A DNA stretch of 64,000 nucleotides. Origin: JBMYRH01 sp049602155 (GTDB taxonomy: Bacteria > Myxococcota_A > UBA9042 > PHBI01 > JBMYRH01). Positions 35,170 to 44,417 of this stretch are shown here, one piece after another. Numbering within the stretch: position 1 is the first letter of the stretch; the number at the start of each line of letters is the position of its first letter. Location: contig JBMYRH010000008.1 in assembly GCA_049602155.1 (NCBI GenBank), positions 124,001 through 188,000 of the forward strand. Direction: 5' to 3'. Both the position numbers and the translations under genes were made by a program. Below the pieces are notes generated by a model, which was given only the letters and a program-made list of their open reading frames with translations, was not told the DNA's origin and did not search any database.

Positions 35170-36297
35170 TCAGGGCACGAAGTTGGCGAGGGTGGCTTTG
35201 CCGCGCTTGAGCAAGGCCTCAACGTCACCGCCGGCCTCGAGGGTCTCCCGGAGATCGGTAGAGCCCCACAAGAGGTCGATCGCTGGGACGTCCTCTACGA
35301 ACTCATATGCCTCACTGCGCCACTGAAGTGCCTGAGGTGCCACGCGTCGAATCGCATCAAGGCAAAACACACCGAGGGCGACGGAACGGAGGCACGTGGG
35401 GTCGAAGACACGGAGGTAGACACCACCACATGCCTGACCTGCGTACTTCCCGAACTCAGGTCGAAACACCCGCGGTACGAAGTCGACGCCTGGGCACTCG
35501 TAGTCACGCAGCGCGTTGACGAGGGCCACGGGGTCTACCCCCGGGGCTCCGTAGATTAGGAACGGGGTCGTTGTGCCGCGGCCTTCACTCAGGGTTGTCC
35601 CCTCGAGCAAGCACATCCCCGGATAGACGGCGGCCGTGTCACGGGTCGGCATATTCGGGCTCGGCGGGACCCACTCGATCCGCGCGTCACGGTCGCAGGG
35701 GACGATCTTCAGGTCGCACTCTGGGGCGCGCCGGGCGCCATACCACTTTGCGAGGGCGCCGACGTTCATGCCGTGGCGAATGGGCAGGCCAGCTTCGATG
35801 CCGCAGAAGCTCTCAAAGCCTTCCCCAAGGAGGGGACCTTCGATGATGTGGCCGATCGGGTTTGGCCGATCGAGGACGATCACCTGTGTGCCCACGCGCT
35901 GGGCGGCCTCCATGGTGAACGCGAGCGTCGCTGCGTAGGTATAAAAGCGTGTGCCGATGTCCTGGATGTCATAGATGACGGCGTCGACATCGGCGATCAG
36001 CTCATCGCGCGGTGTGAGGCTGGCAGCGTTGTCTCCGTACAGGCTGAAAGTCGGCACGCCCAAGAAGGGGTCTGGTGCGCCGTCGCCACCGACAGTCTCC
36101 ATGTCTTGGTGGGTCGACCACACGCCGTGCTCTGGCCCCAGGAGGCGCACGAGGGAGAGCCCTTTGACCTCCCGTAGGACGTCCGCTGCGTGCTTTCCCC
36201 ACCGGTCCACTGCGGTGTGATTGCAGAGCAGTGCGACACGCTGCCCTTCGAGTTCTGGTTCCAGCCCTGCGCCAATTCGGTCGAGTCCAGTCTGCAT
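35170..36297 (-). CDS. namZ: DUF1343 protein, NamZ-like exo-beta-N-acetylmuramidase
   Basis: From the ATG at 36297 (375 aa) the product matches the DUF1343 family, whose characterised member NamZ removes N-acetylmuramic acid from the ends of cell-wall glycan fragments. Visible markers are ALLCNHTAVD, LLGPEHGVWS, YDIQDIGTRFYTY, VLDRPNPIG, FCGIEAGLPIRHGM and PGMCLLEGTTLSEGRGT. No signal peptide is seen at this start or in the longer open frame, so the enzyme may act in the cytoplasm on recycled fragments. It heads the namZ-nadD-DUF2520 unit. Confidence 0.85.
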   Translation of the reverse strand: MQTGLDRIGAGLEPELEGQRVALLCNHTAVDRWGKHAADVLREVKGLSLVRLLGPEHGVWSTHQDMETVGGDGAPDPFLGVPTFSLYGDNAASLTPRDELIADVDAVIYDIQDIGTRFYTYAATLAFTMEAAQRVGTQVIVLDRPNPIGHIIEGPLLGEGFESFCGIEAGLPIRHGMNVGALAKWYGARRAPECDLKIVPCDRDARIEWVPPSPNMPTRDTAAVYPGMCLLEGTTLSEGRGTTTPFLIYGAPGVDPVALVNALRDYECPGVDFVPRVFRPEFGKYAGQACGGVYLRVFDPTCLRSVALGVFCLDAIRRVAPQALQWRSEAYEFVEDVPAIDLLWGSTDLRETLEAGGDVEALLKRGKATLANFVP

Positions 36298-36421
36298 GGC
36301 TGGACGATGCCGCGAAGCGTCGCCGGGCGCAAGTTGAGAGCCCACCTTGACCGAGAGACTGGACCTTGGGGGCAGGAAGAAGGCACCCTTAGGGGGTCCA
36401 TTGTGCGGGGGAGTCACTCTG

Positions 36422-38713
36422 TTGCGCGCGGTTAACCTCATCGTCATTGCTTCGCTCTCGCTCAGCGTGGGCTGCACGAAGATGGTCGCGCAGTCTGTCA
36501 CCGATGCTGCAGAGGCCGGTCAACCGGACAGCTTCGCAGTGGTCACCATGGAGCCAGATGCAGGGGGGGCTGCGGCAAGCTCAGACGCCCAAAACGTCGC
36601 CCCTGAGCTGCCATACAACGCTGCGCCCGGCCCCCCGGCGATCGCCATCGCGCCACTTGAGCCGCTCACCTCCGATGAGATCACCGTGACGGTGACGGCT
36701 GACGCCATCGATCCAGACAGTGGCCCCGAGGCCCTCAGTTACCGTTACGCATGGTTCATCAACGATCTGACGACCTTGCACACTTCGGCGGGGATCCCGA
36801 CGGCGGTGACCAAGCGAGGTGACGTGTGGCGAGTCGACGTGGGGGCGTGGGACGGTCAAGACTTGGGGGAGGTCGCGAGCCTTGAGGTGGAGGTCCTGAA
36901 TTCGCCGCCTGCGGTTGAAGAGGCGCTCCTGACACCCGCCGGGCCCGACACCAACACCGTGCTCGTGTGCTCGGGCGACAAGCGCTCGGATCCAGACGGC
37001 GACGACGTCTCGGTGGATTATCAATGGTACGCAAACGAGGTCCCGCTTGAGGGCGCGGTCACCAGCGCGCTCCAACCCCCACTGCAACAGGGGGTGTCTT
37101 ACGGCTGCAGTGTGCGGCCCTTCGATGGGATGACTTACGGCGCCACAGTGTGGTCCACAGAGGTCTCGCCCACTGTGGTGGTGAGTGAGGACGCGGTGAT
37201 CTCATTTCAGCCGAAGTCGCTCGACATGGGCACCGTCGTGCCGGGTCAGGTCAGCAGCCTCGAGTTGGCTATCTTGAATATCGGTGACGGACCGCTGGTC
37301 ATCACTGGTGTCGAGTTTGGCGGCGACTCTGGGTTCTCCACGGACGCGCAGTTCCCTCTCCAGATCGAGGCGGGAGAGCAGGTGGTGATTTGGGTCCACT
37401 TCGCCACGGACGTCCCCGGGCTCAAGAAAGGCAACATCGCTTTCAACACGAACGCCCTGAACCAGAACGCGACGACGGTCGCGCTCTTCGGGATCGGCGC
37501 GGCGCCTTGTCTTCAGGCTGAGCCTGCGGTCCTCGACTTTGGTGGCGCATACGTCGCGAGTCATCACACCCTGCCGATCACAGTGACGAGCTGCGGGGCG
37601 CTCCCGGCGACCGTCGACTCCGTCGCCCTCATCGGCAGCGACAACACCCCCTTTGTCCTCGATCTTTCGATGGGACCAGGGCCAATGCCCTGGGTGCTTG
37701 AACCTTGGGAGAGTGCGACCTTTGAGGTGCGGTTTGAGCCGACACAGCCCAGCCCTGTGGATGCCGATGGTGCGCCCGTTTATGAGGAGGCCAGTGTCTC
37801 GATCGCCTCGGGGTTAAATCCGCTTCTCGACGTGGACGTGAAAGGCTTCGCGAGCGCTGAGGGCTGCCCGGTCCCGATCATCGATGCGGAGGAGGGCAAA
37901 TATGCTTCTCCGGGCTCGCTCCTTCACCTCAACGCGAGTCAGAGCATCGCACCTGGTGGCCTTCCGCCGATCATCTCCTGGGCGGTCACACCACCTCCCG
38001 GAGCACCGGAGCTCCCCTTGCTACCAACCGCAGAGTCGGAGTCCATCACCTACCAGACCGACGCCGCGCATTTGGGCCCTTACTTGTTCACCCTCAAGGT
38101 CTTTGACCTTGTAGACGGTGAGGTCGTGCCGAGCTGCGGTACGGCGAGCTGGACCGTGACGATTAAAGACGCCATCCCGCTGATCGTCGAGGTGGAGTGG
38201 GAGACCCCAGGTGACCCGGATCAATCCGATGTGGGCCCTGGGATGGGGGCTGATCTGGATCTCCACATGCATCAGGGCGAGGGGAGCGGTGAGGATTATG
38301 ATGGGGATGGTGTGCCTGACACGTGGTTCGACTTTGTGCATGACCTCTACTGGTTCGATACCTCCCCGGACTGGGGCGTTGAGGGGCCGGAGAACGATCC
38401 CATGCTTGTCCTCGAAGATCCTGATGGTCTGGGGCCAGAGCGCTTGGAGTGGCACCAACCCATCAAGCAAGAGACGTTGACGGTCGGTGTCCACTGTTGG
38501 AGCAGCTTTGAGTACGGGCCCAGCGTGGCCACCGTGAAGGTGTTTCACTTCGAGGAACTCGTGGCGAGCTTCACCGACGTCGTATTGGACAGCGGTGACC
38601 TTTGGGAGGTGGGGCGATTCACATGGCCTAAGGTCGATGTCATATCGTCGTTTGGCCCCCAAGGTGGCGCCAAGATCACGAGCACCTATCCCAACGTCTT
38701 CCAAGCGGACTGA
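36422..38713 (+). CDS. Large lipoprotein with choice-of-anchor (ASH-like) domains
   Basis: A TTG start at 36422 is preferred, since GGGGGAG lies nine bases ahead and it places the lipobox LSVGC (Cys18) correctly; the product is 763 aa. After a short linker come PKD-like beta domains, then two ASH/choice-of-anchor D-type domains (for example LDMGTVVPGQVSSLELAILN and LDFGGAYVASHHTLPI). The C-terminal 200 residues begin with VEVEWETPGD and contain the ADLDLHMH pattern seen in YfaP-like surface domains. It is probably exported and lipid-anchored; the ligand is unknown. It is divergent from namZ. Confidence 0.75.
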   Translation: MRAVNLIVIASLSLSVGCTKMVAQSVTDAAEAGQPDSFAVVTMEPDAGGAAASSDAQNVAPELPYNAAPGPPAIAIAPLEPLTSDEITVTVTADAIDPDSGPEALSYRYAWFINDLTTLHTSAGIPTAVTKRGDVWRVDVGAWDGQDLGEVASLEVEVLNSPPAVEEALLTPAGPDTNTVLVCSGDKRSDPDGDDVSVDYQWYANEVPLEGAVTSALQPPLQQGVSYGCSVRPFDGMTYGATVWSTEVSPTVVVSEDAVISFQPKSLDMGTVVPGQVSSLELAILNIGDGPLVITGVEFGGDSGFSTDAQFPLQIEAGEQVVIWVHFATDVPGLKKGNIAFNTNALNQNATTVALFGIGAAPCLQAEPAVLDFGGAYVASHHTLPITVTSCGALPATVDSVALIGSDNTPFVLDLSMGPGPMPWVLEPWESATFEVRFEPTQPSPVDADGAPVYEEASVSIASGLNPLLDVDVKGFASAEGCPVPIIDAEEGKYASPGSLLHLNASQSIAPGGLPPIISWAVTPPPGAPELPLLPTAESESITYQTDAAHLGPYLFTLKVFDLVDGEVVPSCGTASWTVTIKDAIPLIVEVEWETPGDPDQSDVGPGMGADLDLHMHQGEGSGEDYDGDGVPDTWFDFVHDLYWFDTSPDWGVEGPENDPMLVLEDPDGLGPERLEWHQPIKQETLTVGVHCWSSFEYGPSVATVKVFHFEELVASFTDVVLDSGDLWEVGRFTWPKVDVISSFGPQGGAKITSTYPNVFQAD

Positions 38714-38763
38714 AGACGATAGCTCGCGTCGACCTCCTCGGATTCTGGTGTTATCCTCCTCGC

Positions 38764-39546
38764 ATGCCTGGACACACTCATCCACCTCAAGTCGCGACCC
38801 TGCTCCTAGAGACCGGCGATGTTCGGTGTGTGGTGGAGAATTGCTCTGGCACCCACATGGAGATCGGGGTCGAGGGACACGTCCCTGAAGAGGGGACGTT
38901 CAGGCTGGCGATTTATCACAGCGGTGTGACATCGGGCCTGATCCGCCTGCTCTGCAAGGTCGTACAGATTCAAACCTCCGCCAGCCGAAGCACCCTTGAG
39001 TTGCAGTACTTGGCGTTGCACTCGACCTCGGGACGCCCTGCGTTGCGAGCCTTCCTAGGCGAGGGGCTCGGGGTGACGGCGGACGAGGATGCGTTCAAAG
39101 AGGGCGCCGGTGGTTGGTTCTATAGCTGTGGCGAGGCACCTCAACGTCCCCGCTCAGAAAGAGATCGCGTGAGACGCGCGACCGGCGAGGTGAAGGCGCA
39201 ACGTGCCGAGCAACGTGTTGTGGTCCGCGCAGGCGTTCGCTTCAAGGTCGCCGAGACGACCTACGCCGGGCAGGCCTACAACGTGAGTGAGAACGGTGTG
39301 TACATCATGAGTGATGACATTTTACCCGCCGTCGGGACTCCGATTGAGGTCGCGTTCCCCGTCGCTCTGCACGCTCGACCGTTCACGATTTACCTGCGCG
39401 GCGACGTCGTCTGGACGATGCCGGGGATGACCTCGCCAAACGGCGGTGGCGTCGGTGTTCGGATCGCCACGATCGAAGACGGCGCAGGTGGCAAGGCCTG
39501 GCTTGAATACGTGGCTCGGGAATCCTCTTTCGGGCGCGCGACCTAG
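38764..39546 (+). CDS. PilZ-domain c-di-GMP effector protein
   Basis: The C-terminal half (about 148-250) is a PilZ domain with both ligand motifs intact: RxxxR at 151-155 (RVVVR) and N-x-S-x(2)-G at 173-178, so c-di-GMP binding is predicted. The N-terminal half (1-125) contains a second beta-barrel-like segment (NCSGTHMEIGVEG) that looks like a degenerate PilZ without the arginine motif. It is cytoplasmic, with no output domain, and would act by contacting a partner such as a motility protein. It lies near serC but is not clearly co-transcribed. Confidence 0.8.
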   Translation: MPGHTHPPQVATLLLETGDVRCVVENCSGTHMEIGVEGHVPEEGTFRLAIYHSGVTSGLIRLLCKVVQIQTSASRSTLELQYLALHSTSGRPALRAFLGEGLGVTADEDAFKEGAGGWFYSCGEAPQRPRSERDRVRRATGEVKAQRAEQRVVVRAGVRFKVAETTYAGQAYNVSENGVYIMSDDILPAVGTPIEVAFPVALHARPFTIYLRGDVVWTMPGMTSPNGGGVGVRIATIEDGAGGKAWLEYVARESSFGRAT

Positions 39547-39618
39547 CGAGAGTTTCGGTAGGCAGCGTGGTGCGCACGCTCGCACTTCGTGTCATCCTCT
39601 CGCTCCGAGGAGGTCGTT

Positions 39619-40716
39619 ATGCACGCACGCCCCGTTAACTTCAGCGCTGGTCCAGCGATTCTGCCGACAGAGGTGCTCGAACAGGCATCACGAGATGTCC
39701 TGGCCCTCGAGGGGGTGGGGCTCTCGATCTTGGAGATCAGTCATCGCTCGCCGCCGTTCGAGGCCGTCCTGGAGGAGGCGCGCGAGCGAATCACGCGTCT
39801 CTTGCAAGTGCCTGAGAGCCACGATGTGCTCTTCTTGCAAGGCGGGGCGCGGGCGCAGTTTGCGCAGGTGCCGATGAACTTCCTTCGAGAGGGGCAACAT
39901 GCCGCCTATGTGGACACAGGCGTGTGGTCGACTGGGGCGGTCGCGGAGGCAAAGCGTGTCGGCTCGGCGTCGGTCATCGCCTCAGGCGAAGCCAGTGGCT
40001 ACAGCGCCCTCCCAGAGGTCGTGACAGAGGGACTGGATGAGAGCACCGCCTACGTCCACACGACCTCGAACAACACGATCTATGGGACACAGTGGCAGAC
40101 CCTGCCCGATGTGGGCGGGCACCGTCATGTGTGTGACATGTCCTCAGACATCTTCTCACGGCCCATCGACGTGGGGGCTTTCGGCTTGATCTACGCCGGA
40201 GCGCAGAAGAATGCTGGTCCTGCCGGGGTCACGCTCGCTATCGCCGACAAGTCTTGGATGGCGGAGGCGCGTGAGGACATCCCCACCATCTGGCGCTATG
40301 AGACACAGGCTAAGAAGGGTTCGACCTACAACACGCCCCCCGTCTTTGCGATCTACGTTGTAGGCTTGGTGGCACGATGGCTGGAGGCGCAGGGAGGCGT
40401 GGCGGCGGCTGTGTCGCGCAATGAGGCCAAGGCAGGGTTACTTTACGAGACCATGGCGCGCTCCGGTGGCATGTACACGCCGACCGTCGCAGATCCGACA
40501 CATCGCTCGCGGATGAACGTGACATGGCGAATCGCCGATCGCGCCTTGGAGCCAATCTTTGTCGCTGAGGCGGCTGAGGCGGGCCTCTCCGGGTTGAAGG
40601 GCCATCGCCTCGTGGGGGGGATACGCGCTTCGATCTATAACGCGATGCCCCTCGAGGGTTGTGAGCGCTTGGCGGCGTTCATGGGTGACTTTGCCGCGCG
40701 GCATGCCTCAAGCTGA
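39619..40716 (+). CDS. serC: Phosphoserine aminotransferase
   Basis: PLP enzyme of serine biosynthesis converting 3-phosphohydroxypyruvate to phosphoserine. The ATG at 39619 is set by a perfect AGGAGG five bases ahead (365 aa). Family features: VNFSAGPAILP at the start, LFLQGGARAQFAQVPMN, TSNNTIYGTQW, CDMSSDIFSRP, the PLP lysine in IYAGAQKNAGPAG, and the C-terminal GLKGHRLVGGIRASIYNAM. The end overlaps hrpB. A SerA-like gene lies about 9 kb away in another operon but looks inactive. Confidence 0.95.
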   Translation: MHARPVNFSAGPAILPTEVLEQASRDVLALEGVGLSILEISHRSPPFEAVLEEARERITRLLQVPESHDVLFLQGGARAQFAQVPMNFLREGQHAAYVDTGVWSTGAVAEAKRVGSASVIASGEASGYSALPEVVTEGLDESTAYVHTTSNNTIYGTQWQTLPDVGGHRHVCDMSSDIFSRPIDVGAFGLIYAGAQKNAGPAGVTLAIADKSWMAEAREDIPTIWRYETQAKKGSTYNTPPVFAIYVVGLVARWLEAQGGVAAAVSRNEAKAGLLYETMARSGGMYTPTVADPTHRSRMNVTWRIADRALEPIFVAEAAEAGLSGLKGHRLVGGIRASIYNAMPLEGCERLAAFMGDFAARHASS

Positions 40717-43198
40717 CACCGAGCTACCCGTCGCGGGGGTGATCGACTCACTGCGCGACACTCTGCGAACGCACGGTCGCGTGGTCCTGGAGGCCCCACC
40801 TGGGGCCGGCAAGACGACCTTGGTCCCCTCGGCTCTGTTGGACGAGGGCTGGCCTGGTGAGATCTTGCTGCTGCAGCCACGACGCGTCGCCGCGCGCGCG
40901 GTGGCCGCGATGTTGGCTCGTCGGAATGGGGGCTCGCTGGGGGACGCTGTCGGTTATCAAATCCGCTTTGAGCGCAAGACCTCGAAGCGCACGCGACTAC
41001 GCGTCATCACCGAGGGGATCTTGACGGCCTGGCTTCAGCGTGACCCTGAGCTCACTGGCGTGTCTGCCGTCGTCTTGGACGAGTTTCATGAGCGGAGTTT
41101 GCAGGCAGACCTGGCGCTGGCCTTGCTTCGTGAAGTTCAAGAGGCGCTGCGACCGGACCTCAAGCTCGTCGTCATGAGCGCGACCTTGGATACGTCTCCC
41201 ATTGCGCGCTATCTGGGGGGGTGCCCAGTCTTGCGCTGTGAGGGGCGCCAATACCCATTGGAGATCACTTACGAGGCCAAGGACTCCAAGCGACCAGTCG
41301 CCGCCAAGGTCGCGCGCGCGGTCAGAGAGATCGCAGAAGCCATGGACAAGGGGGAGACCCCGAACGGGAGCATCCTTGCCTTCCTCCCAGGTGTCCGGGA
41401 GATCGACGCGACCATTCGTGCCCTCGGGGACTCCGTGCCGGGGCGCGATGTGTTGCCGCTCCACGGGCGCCTCAGCGGTGCCGATCAAGACCGCGTGTTG
41501 GAGGCTGGGAGGCGACCACGCATCGTGGTGGCGACGAATATCGCAGAGACCTCCTTGACGCTACCAGGCATCACCGCGGTCGTGGACAGCGGGTTAGTGC
41601 GCGTTTCACGATTCGACCCAGGCCTCGGGGTGTCCCGCTTGGAGACGCGCGCGACATCGCAGGCTTCTGCAGCGCAGAGGGCAGGGCGCGCGGGTCGGCT
41701 GGGGCCAGGACGGGCACATCGGCTGTGGACGGAGTTCGCTCACAAGGCCCGACCGGCCTATGACGAGCCTGAGATCCGGAGGCTCGACCTCGCGCCATTG
41801 GTCTTGGCGCTCCGTGCATGGGGGGTAGGGGCCGGGGCCTCCTTCGATTTTTACGACGCTCCAGAGGCCTCGGCCATCGCGCGTGCTGAGCGTGTACTGA
41901 CCGCGTTGGGGGCTCTGAGTGAAGACGGCGCCCTGACTGAGATTGGGCGCCGCCTCCGAAAGCTCCCGATAGCACCACGGATCGGTCGGGCCCTCGTGGC
42001 AGCAGAAGCAGAGGGGCTACTTGATCAAGCGCTGTGGCTGGCAGCGATCCTCTCGGAGCGTCACGATACGCGGTCACGGGGGCACGGGGCTGCAGACGCC
42101 ATCGCGGCACTTGAGGCTCTAGGGCGTGACAGTGGCACACGGGAGGGGCGGCACCTGTCTCGTTTGGCGAGACAGCTGGGGCGCTCGATGGGGGCGACTC
42201 CCGCGCCTCTGACGACCCTCTGGGATGTCGATGGACTGTGTCGAGCGCTCTTTTGGGGGTGGTCCGACCGCTTGTGTCGCAGACCCGCTTTGGAGCGACC
42301 TGAACTGGTTATGGTGGGGGGGCGCGGGGCTACACTGGATTCGAAGAGCGTGGTGCAGGCCGATGAACTTTTGCTGGGAATCGACGTAGACGCCGGTCGT
42401 CGAGGAGAGCGCTCGAGGAGCCTCGTCCGGTCGGCGGCGAGGGTCGACCTGAGTTGGCTGCAGGCTCACGCCGATATCGTCGAGGGAGAGGTCGTCCGGT
42501 GGGACTCAGAGCGGCACCGCGTTGTGGCGGTCAGGGAACGCACATTTCGCGATCTCGTGCTCTCCTCTCGCAGCATTCCGTTGAGCGACCGCGAGGCAGC
42601 CGCAGTGTGCCTGGCAGAGGCTGCTCGTAAGGAACCCGGGCGTGCGCTTTTGCCCGATGACGCCGCCAAGGGGACCTTTCATCGCATGGCTTTGGTCGCC
42701 AGGCTGCTGCCGGGCTCAGGTTTACCCGCAGATCCTTGGGCTTGGCTTGTAGAACGGTTGCCAGAACTCTGTGTGGGGCGTGCCTCATTTGAAGAGCTGC
42801 GTAAGCTGTCACTCTCCCGGGCGGCCCTGGAGCTGCTGCCTTGGTCGGCCCGACAGACTCTTGAGAGAGAGGCGCCGACTCACGTGGAGGTTCCTAGCGG
42901 GCGTCGAGCTGCGCTTGTCTACCCAGTAGAGGGCGCGCCCAGCTTGGCAATCAAAGTCCAAGAGGTCTTTGGCTGGTCGGAGACGCCGACGGTTTGCGGC
43001 GGGCGACAGCCCATCGTCCTGCACCTCTTGAACCCAGCGGGGCGGCCGTTACAGGTCACACGTGACCTTGAGAGCTTCTGGAGTCGCACTTGGGTCGAGG
43101 TCCGCAAAGAGATGCGGAGTCGATATCCGAAGCACCGGTGGCCAGAGGATCCGCGGACTGCGATCCCAAGTCAGCGGACGACGAAGCGGCGACGCTGA
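40703..43198 (+). CDS. hrpB: ATP-dependent helicase HrpB
   Basis: A DEAH-type helicase of 831 aa starting inside the end of serC. Helicase motifs appear in order: Walker A APPGAGKTT, LLQPRRVAARA, VITEGILTAWL, DEFH box LDEFHERSLQADL, VMSATLDT, then FLPGVREI, VVATNIAETSLTLPG and the QRAGRAGRLGPG arginine-finger motif. The HrpB-type C-terminal region ends with a segment containing NPAGRPLQVTRDLESFW, SRYPKHRWPEDPR and a basic tail. RNA remodelling is likely, but the biological role of bacterial HrpB is still unclear. Confidence 0.9.
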   Translation: MPQADTELPVAGVIDSLRDTLRTHGRVVLEAPPGAGKTTLVPSALLDEGWPGEILLLQPRRVAARAVAAMLARRNGGSLGDAVGYQIRFERKTSKRTRLRVITEGILTAWLQRDPELTGVSAVVLDEFHERSLQADLALALLREVQEALRPDLKLVVMSATLDTSPIARYLGGCPVLRCEGRQYPLEITYEAKDSKRPVAAKVARAVREIAEAMDKGETPNGSILAFLPGVREIDATIRALGDSVPGRDVLPLHGRLSGADQDRVLEAGRRPRIVVATNIAETSLTLPGITAVVDSGLVRVSRFDPGLGVSRLETRATSQASAAQRAGRAGRLGPGRAHRLWTEFAHKARPAYDEPEIRRLDLAPLVLALRAWGVGAGASFDFYDAPEASAIARAERVLTALGALSEDGALTEIGRRLRKLPIAPRIGRALVAAEAEGLLDQALWLAAILSERHDTRSRGHGAADAIAALEALGRDSGTREGRHLSRLARQLGRSMGATPAPLTTLWDVDGLCRALFWGWSDRLCRRPALERPELVMVGGRGATLDSKSVVQADELLLGIDVDAGRRGERSRSLVRSAARVDLSWLQAHADIVEGEVVRWDSERHRVVAVRERTFRDLVLSSRSIPLSDREAAAVCLAEAARKEPGRALLPDDAAKGTFHRMALVARLLPGSGLPADPWAWLVERLPELCVGRASFEELRKLSLSRAALELLPWSARQTLEREAPTHVEVPSGRRAALVYPVEGAPSLAIKVQEVFGWSETPTVCGGRQPIVLHLLNPAGRPLQVTRDLESFWSRTWVEVRKEMRSRYPKHRWPEDPRTAIPSQRTTKRRR

Positions 43199-43272
43199 GG
43201 CCGGGTATGTGGGCGCAATAGTTGTAATTCCAACGTGTCCTGTGCAACAAAGCCGCCCGATGACGACGAACG

Positions 43273-43731
43273 GTGGCCCGCATGACGCTTAAAGATATCC
43301 TCTACTCTTCTGAAAAACGCCCTGCGTTGGTCAACGATTGCCAGCGCTTGTTGGACTCAGAGGTCAGCAAGAAGCGTGGTATCAGCGGTAGTGTCATCAA
43401 GGGCGCATACAAGACGGTCTCCAAGGTCAAGCCAGGTCTGATTCCTGGTGTCATGGAGCTCTTACTCGGCGAGTGGATGGACGAACTGGAGCCTGAGTAT
43501 CAGGCGTACTTGGCTGGCGACCAGTCGGGCAGCTTTGGTAACTTCTTGCTCGGCCGTAAGGCGGACGTGGCTGAGCGCATGCTCGCTGTGACGGATCGCC
43601 GCGCGAAGAACACGAGCCACAAGACTGCTGGGAAGTTCTACAAGCGCCTCCGGGGTGGCGCGAAAGAGCAGGTCATCGAGTCACTCCCGGCCGCAGCTGT
43701 CGTCTTGGACAAGCACCTCGCGTCACAGTAG
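43273..43731 (+). CDS. Small conserved protein of unknown function (DUF6918-like)
   Basis: A 152-aa soluble, Lys/Ala-rich, probably helical protein; the start may be the GTG at 43273 or the ATG at 43282. It shows no catalytic motif. The pattern RPALVNDCQRLLDSEV, SGSVIKGAYKTVSKVKPG and GSFGNFLLGRKADVAERML resembles a small family in delta-proteobacteria and actinobacteria that I believe is DUF6918, but I could not confirm this. It stands alone between hrpB and a convergent gene. Confidence 0.6.
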   Translation: MARMTLKDILYSSEKRPALVNDCQRLLDSEVSKKRGISGSVIKGAYKTVSKVKPGLIPGVMELLLGEWMDELEPEYQAYLAGDQSGSFGNFLLGRKADVAERMLAVTDRRAKNTSHKTAGKFYKRLRGGAKEQVIESLPAAAVVLDKHLASQ

Positions 43732-43748
43732 AGGGCGCCTGTCGCCGT

Positions 43749-44417
43749 CTACTGGCCGTACCACGCGGTGTTGACGAGTCGGTGGTGACGCGCCAAGTCC
43801 ACCAGGCAGCGGCTGCAGGTCGTGACGATTTGGCTCAGGTCGCTCGCGCTTAGACGCTCGACACAGGGCTCGCAGAAGAGATCTGGGAAGTCGCCGTCAA
43901 CGCCGTAGAGGAGGACCGCATCTCGTCGCTCGGTGGCGTCCTGCAGGTGCGCGCACGTCGAGGCCGCCGCGCCCATGGTGTGCTTGACGCAGCGCACGTA
44001 GTCAGAGGCCTCAGGCTGCGCGAGGCCGAACTCGACCATAAGTCGGGCAGTCACTCGGCCAGTGAGCTTACGACGCAGGGGCGCTCCGTCATTAAACCCC
44101 GCCAAGATGATGTCCTCTGTACCCGTGATGTGATCATCCATTGAGGAGCCTGGCGGGGCCTGACGCACGTTCACACGGGCTCCTATGGTCCCTGGGAGAC
44201 CTGGCCAATCACAGGCTAAGCGGTCGCCCTCATCGAGCCAAAGGGTGAAGCGCATGGCAGGGCTGCTGGCGCCGATGGGGAGCCCCCCGGTGGCTGGGCG
44301 GATATCCTCTCGGGCTGGCTTGGGAGCTGGCCAACTGGCATCGAAGCGGTCCGAAGGGAAGAGCGTCTCGCAATCCTCGCAGGCGCACGTGAGGGGGTGT
44401 CGCTCAACCTTGATCAA
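43749..44417 (-). CDS. Cys-rich protein of unknown function coupled to YqgE
   Basis: The start is set to a TTG at 44417 that overlaps the yqgE stop as TTGA, giving 222 aa; the frame stays open upstream inside yqgE but translates to low-complexity Arg/Gly/Pro sequence. Four short Cys pairs stand out: CACEDC near residue 10, a C-x(3)-H and C-x-H cluster in the middle (CVKHTMG and STCAHL), FCEPCVE and TCSRCL near the end. They suggest one or two structural zinc sites. No enzyme motif is recognised. Its coupling suggests it acts with the YqgE protein. Confidence 0.6.
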   Translation of the reverse strand: MIKVERHPLTCACEDCETLFPSDRFDASWPAPKPAREDIRPATGGLPIGASSPAMRFTLWLDEGDRLACDWPGLPGTIGARVNVRQAPPGSSMDDHITGTEDIILAGFNDGAPLRRKLTGRVTARLMVEFGLAQPEASDYVRCVKHTMGAAASTCAHLQDATERRDAVLLYGVDGDFPDLFCEPCVERLSASDLSQIVTTCSRCLVDLARHHRLVNTAWYGQ

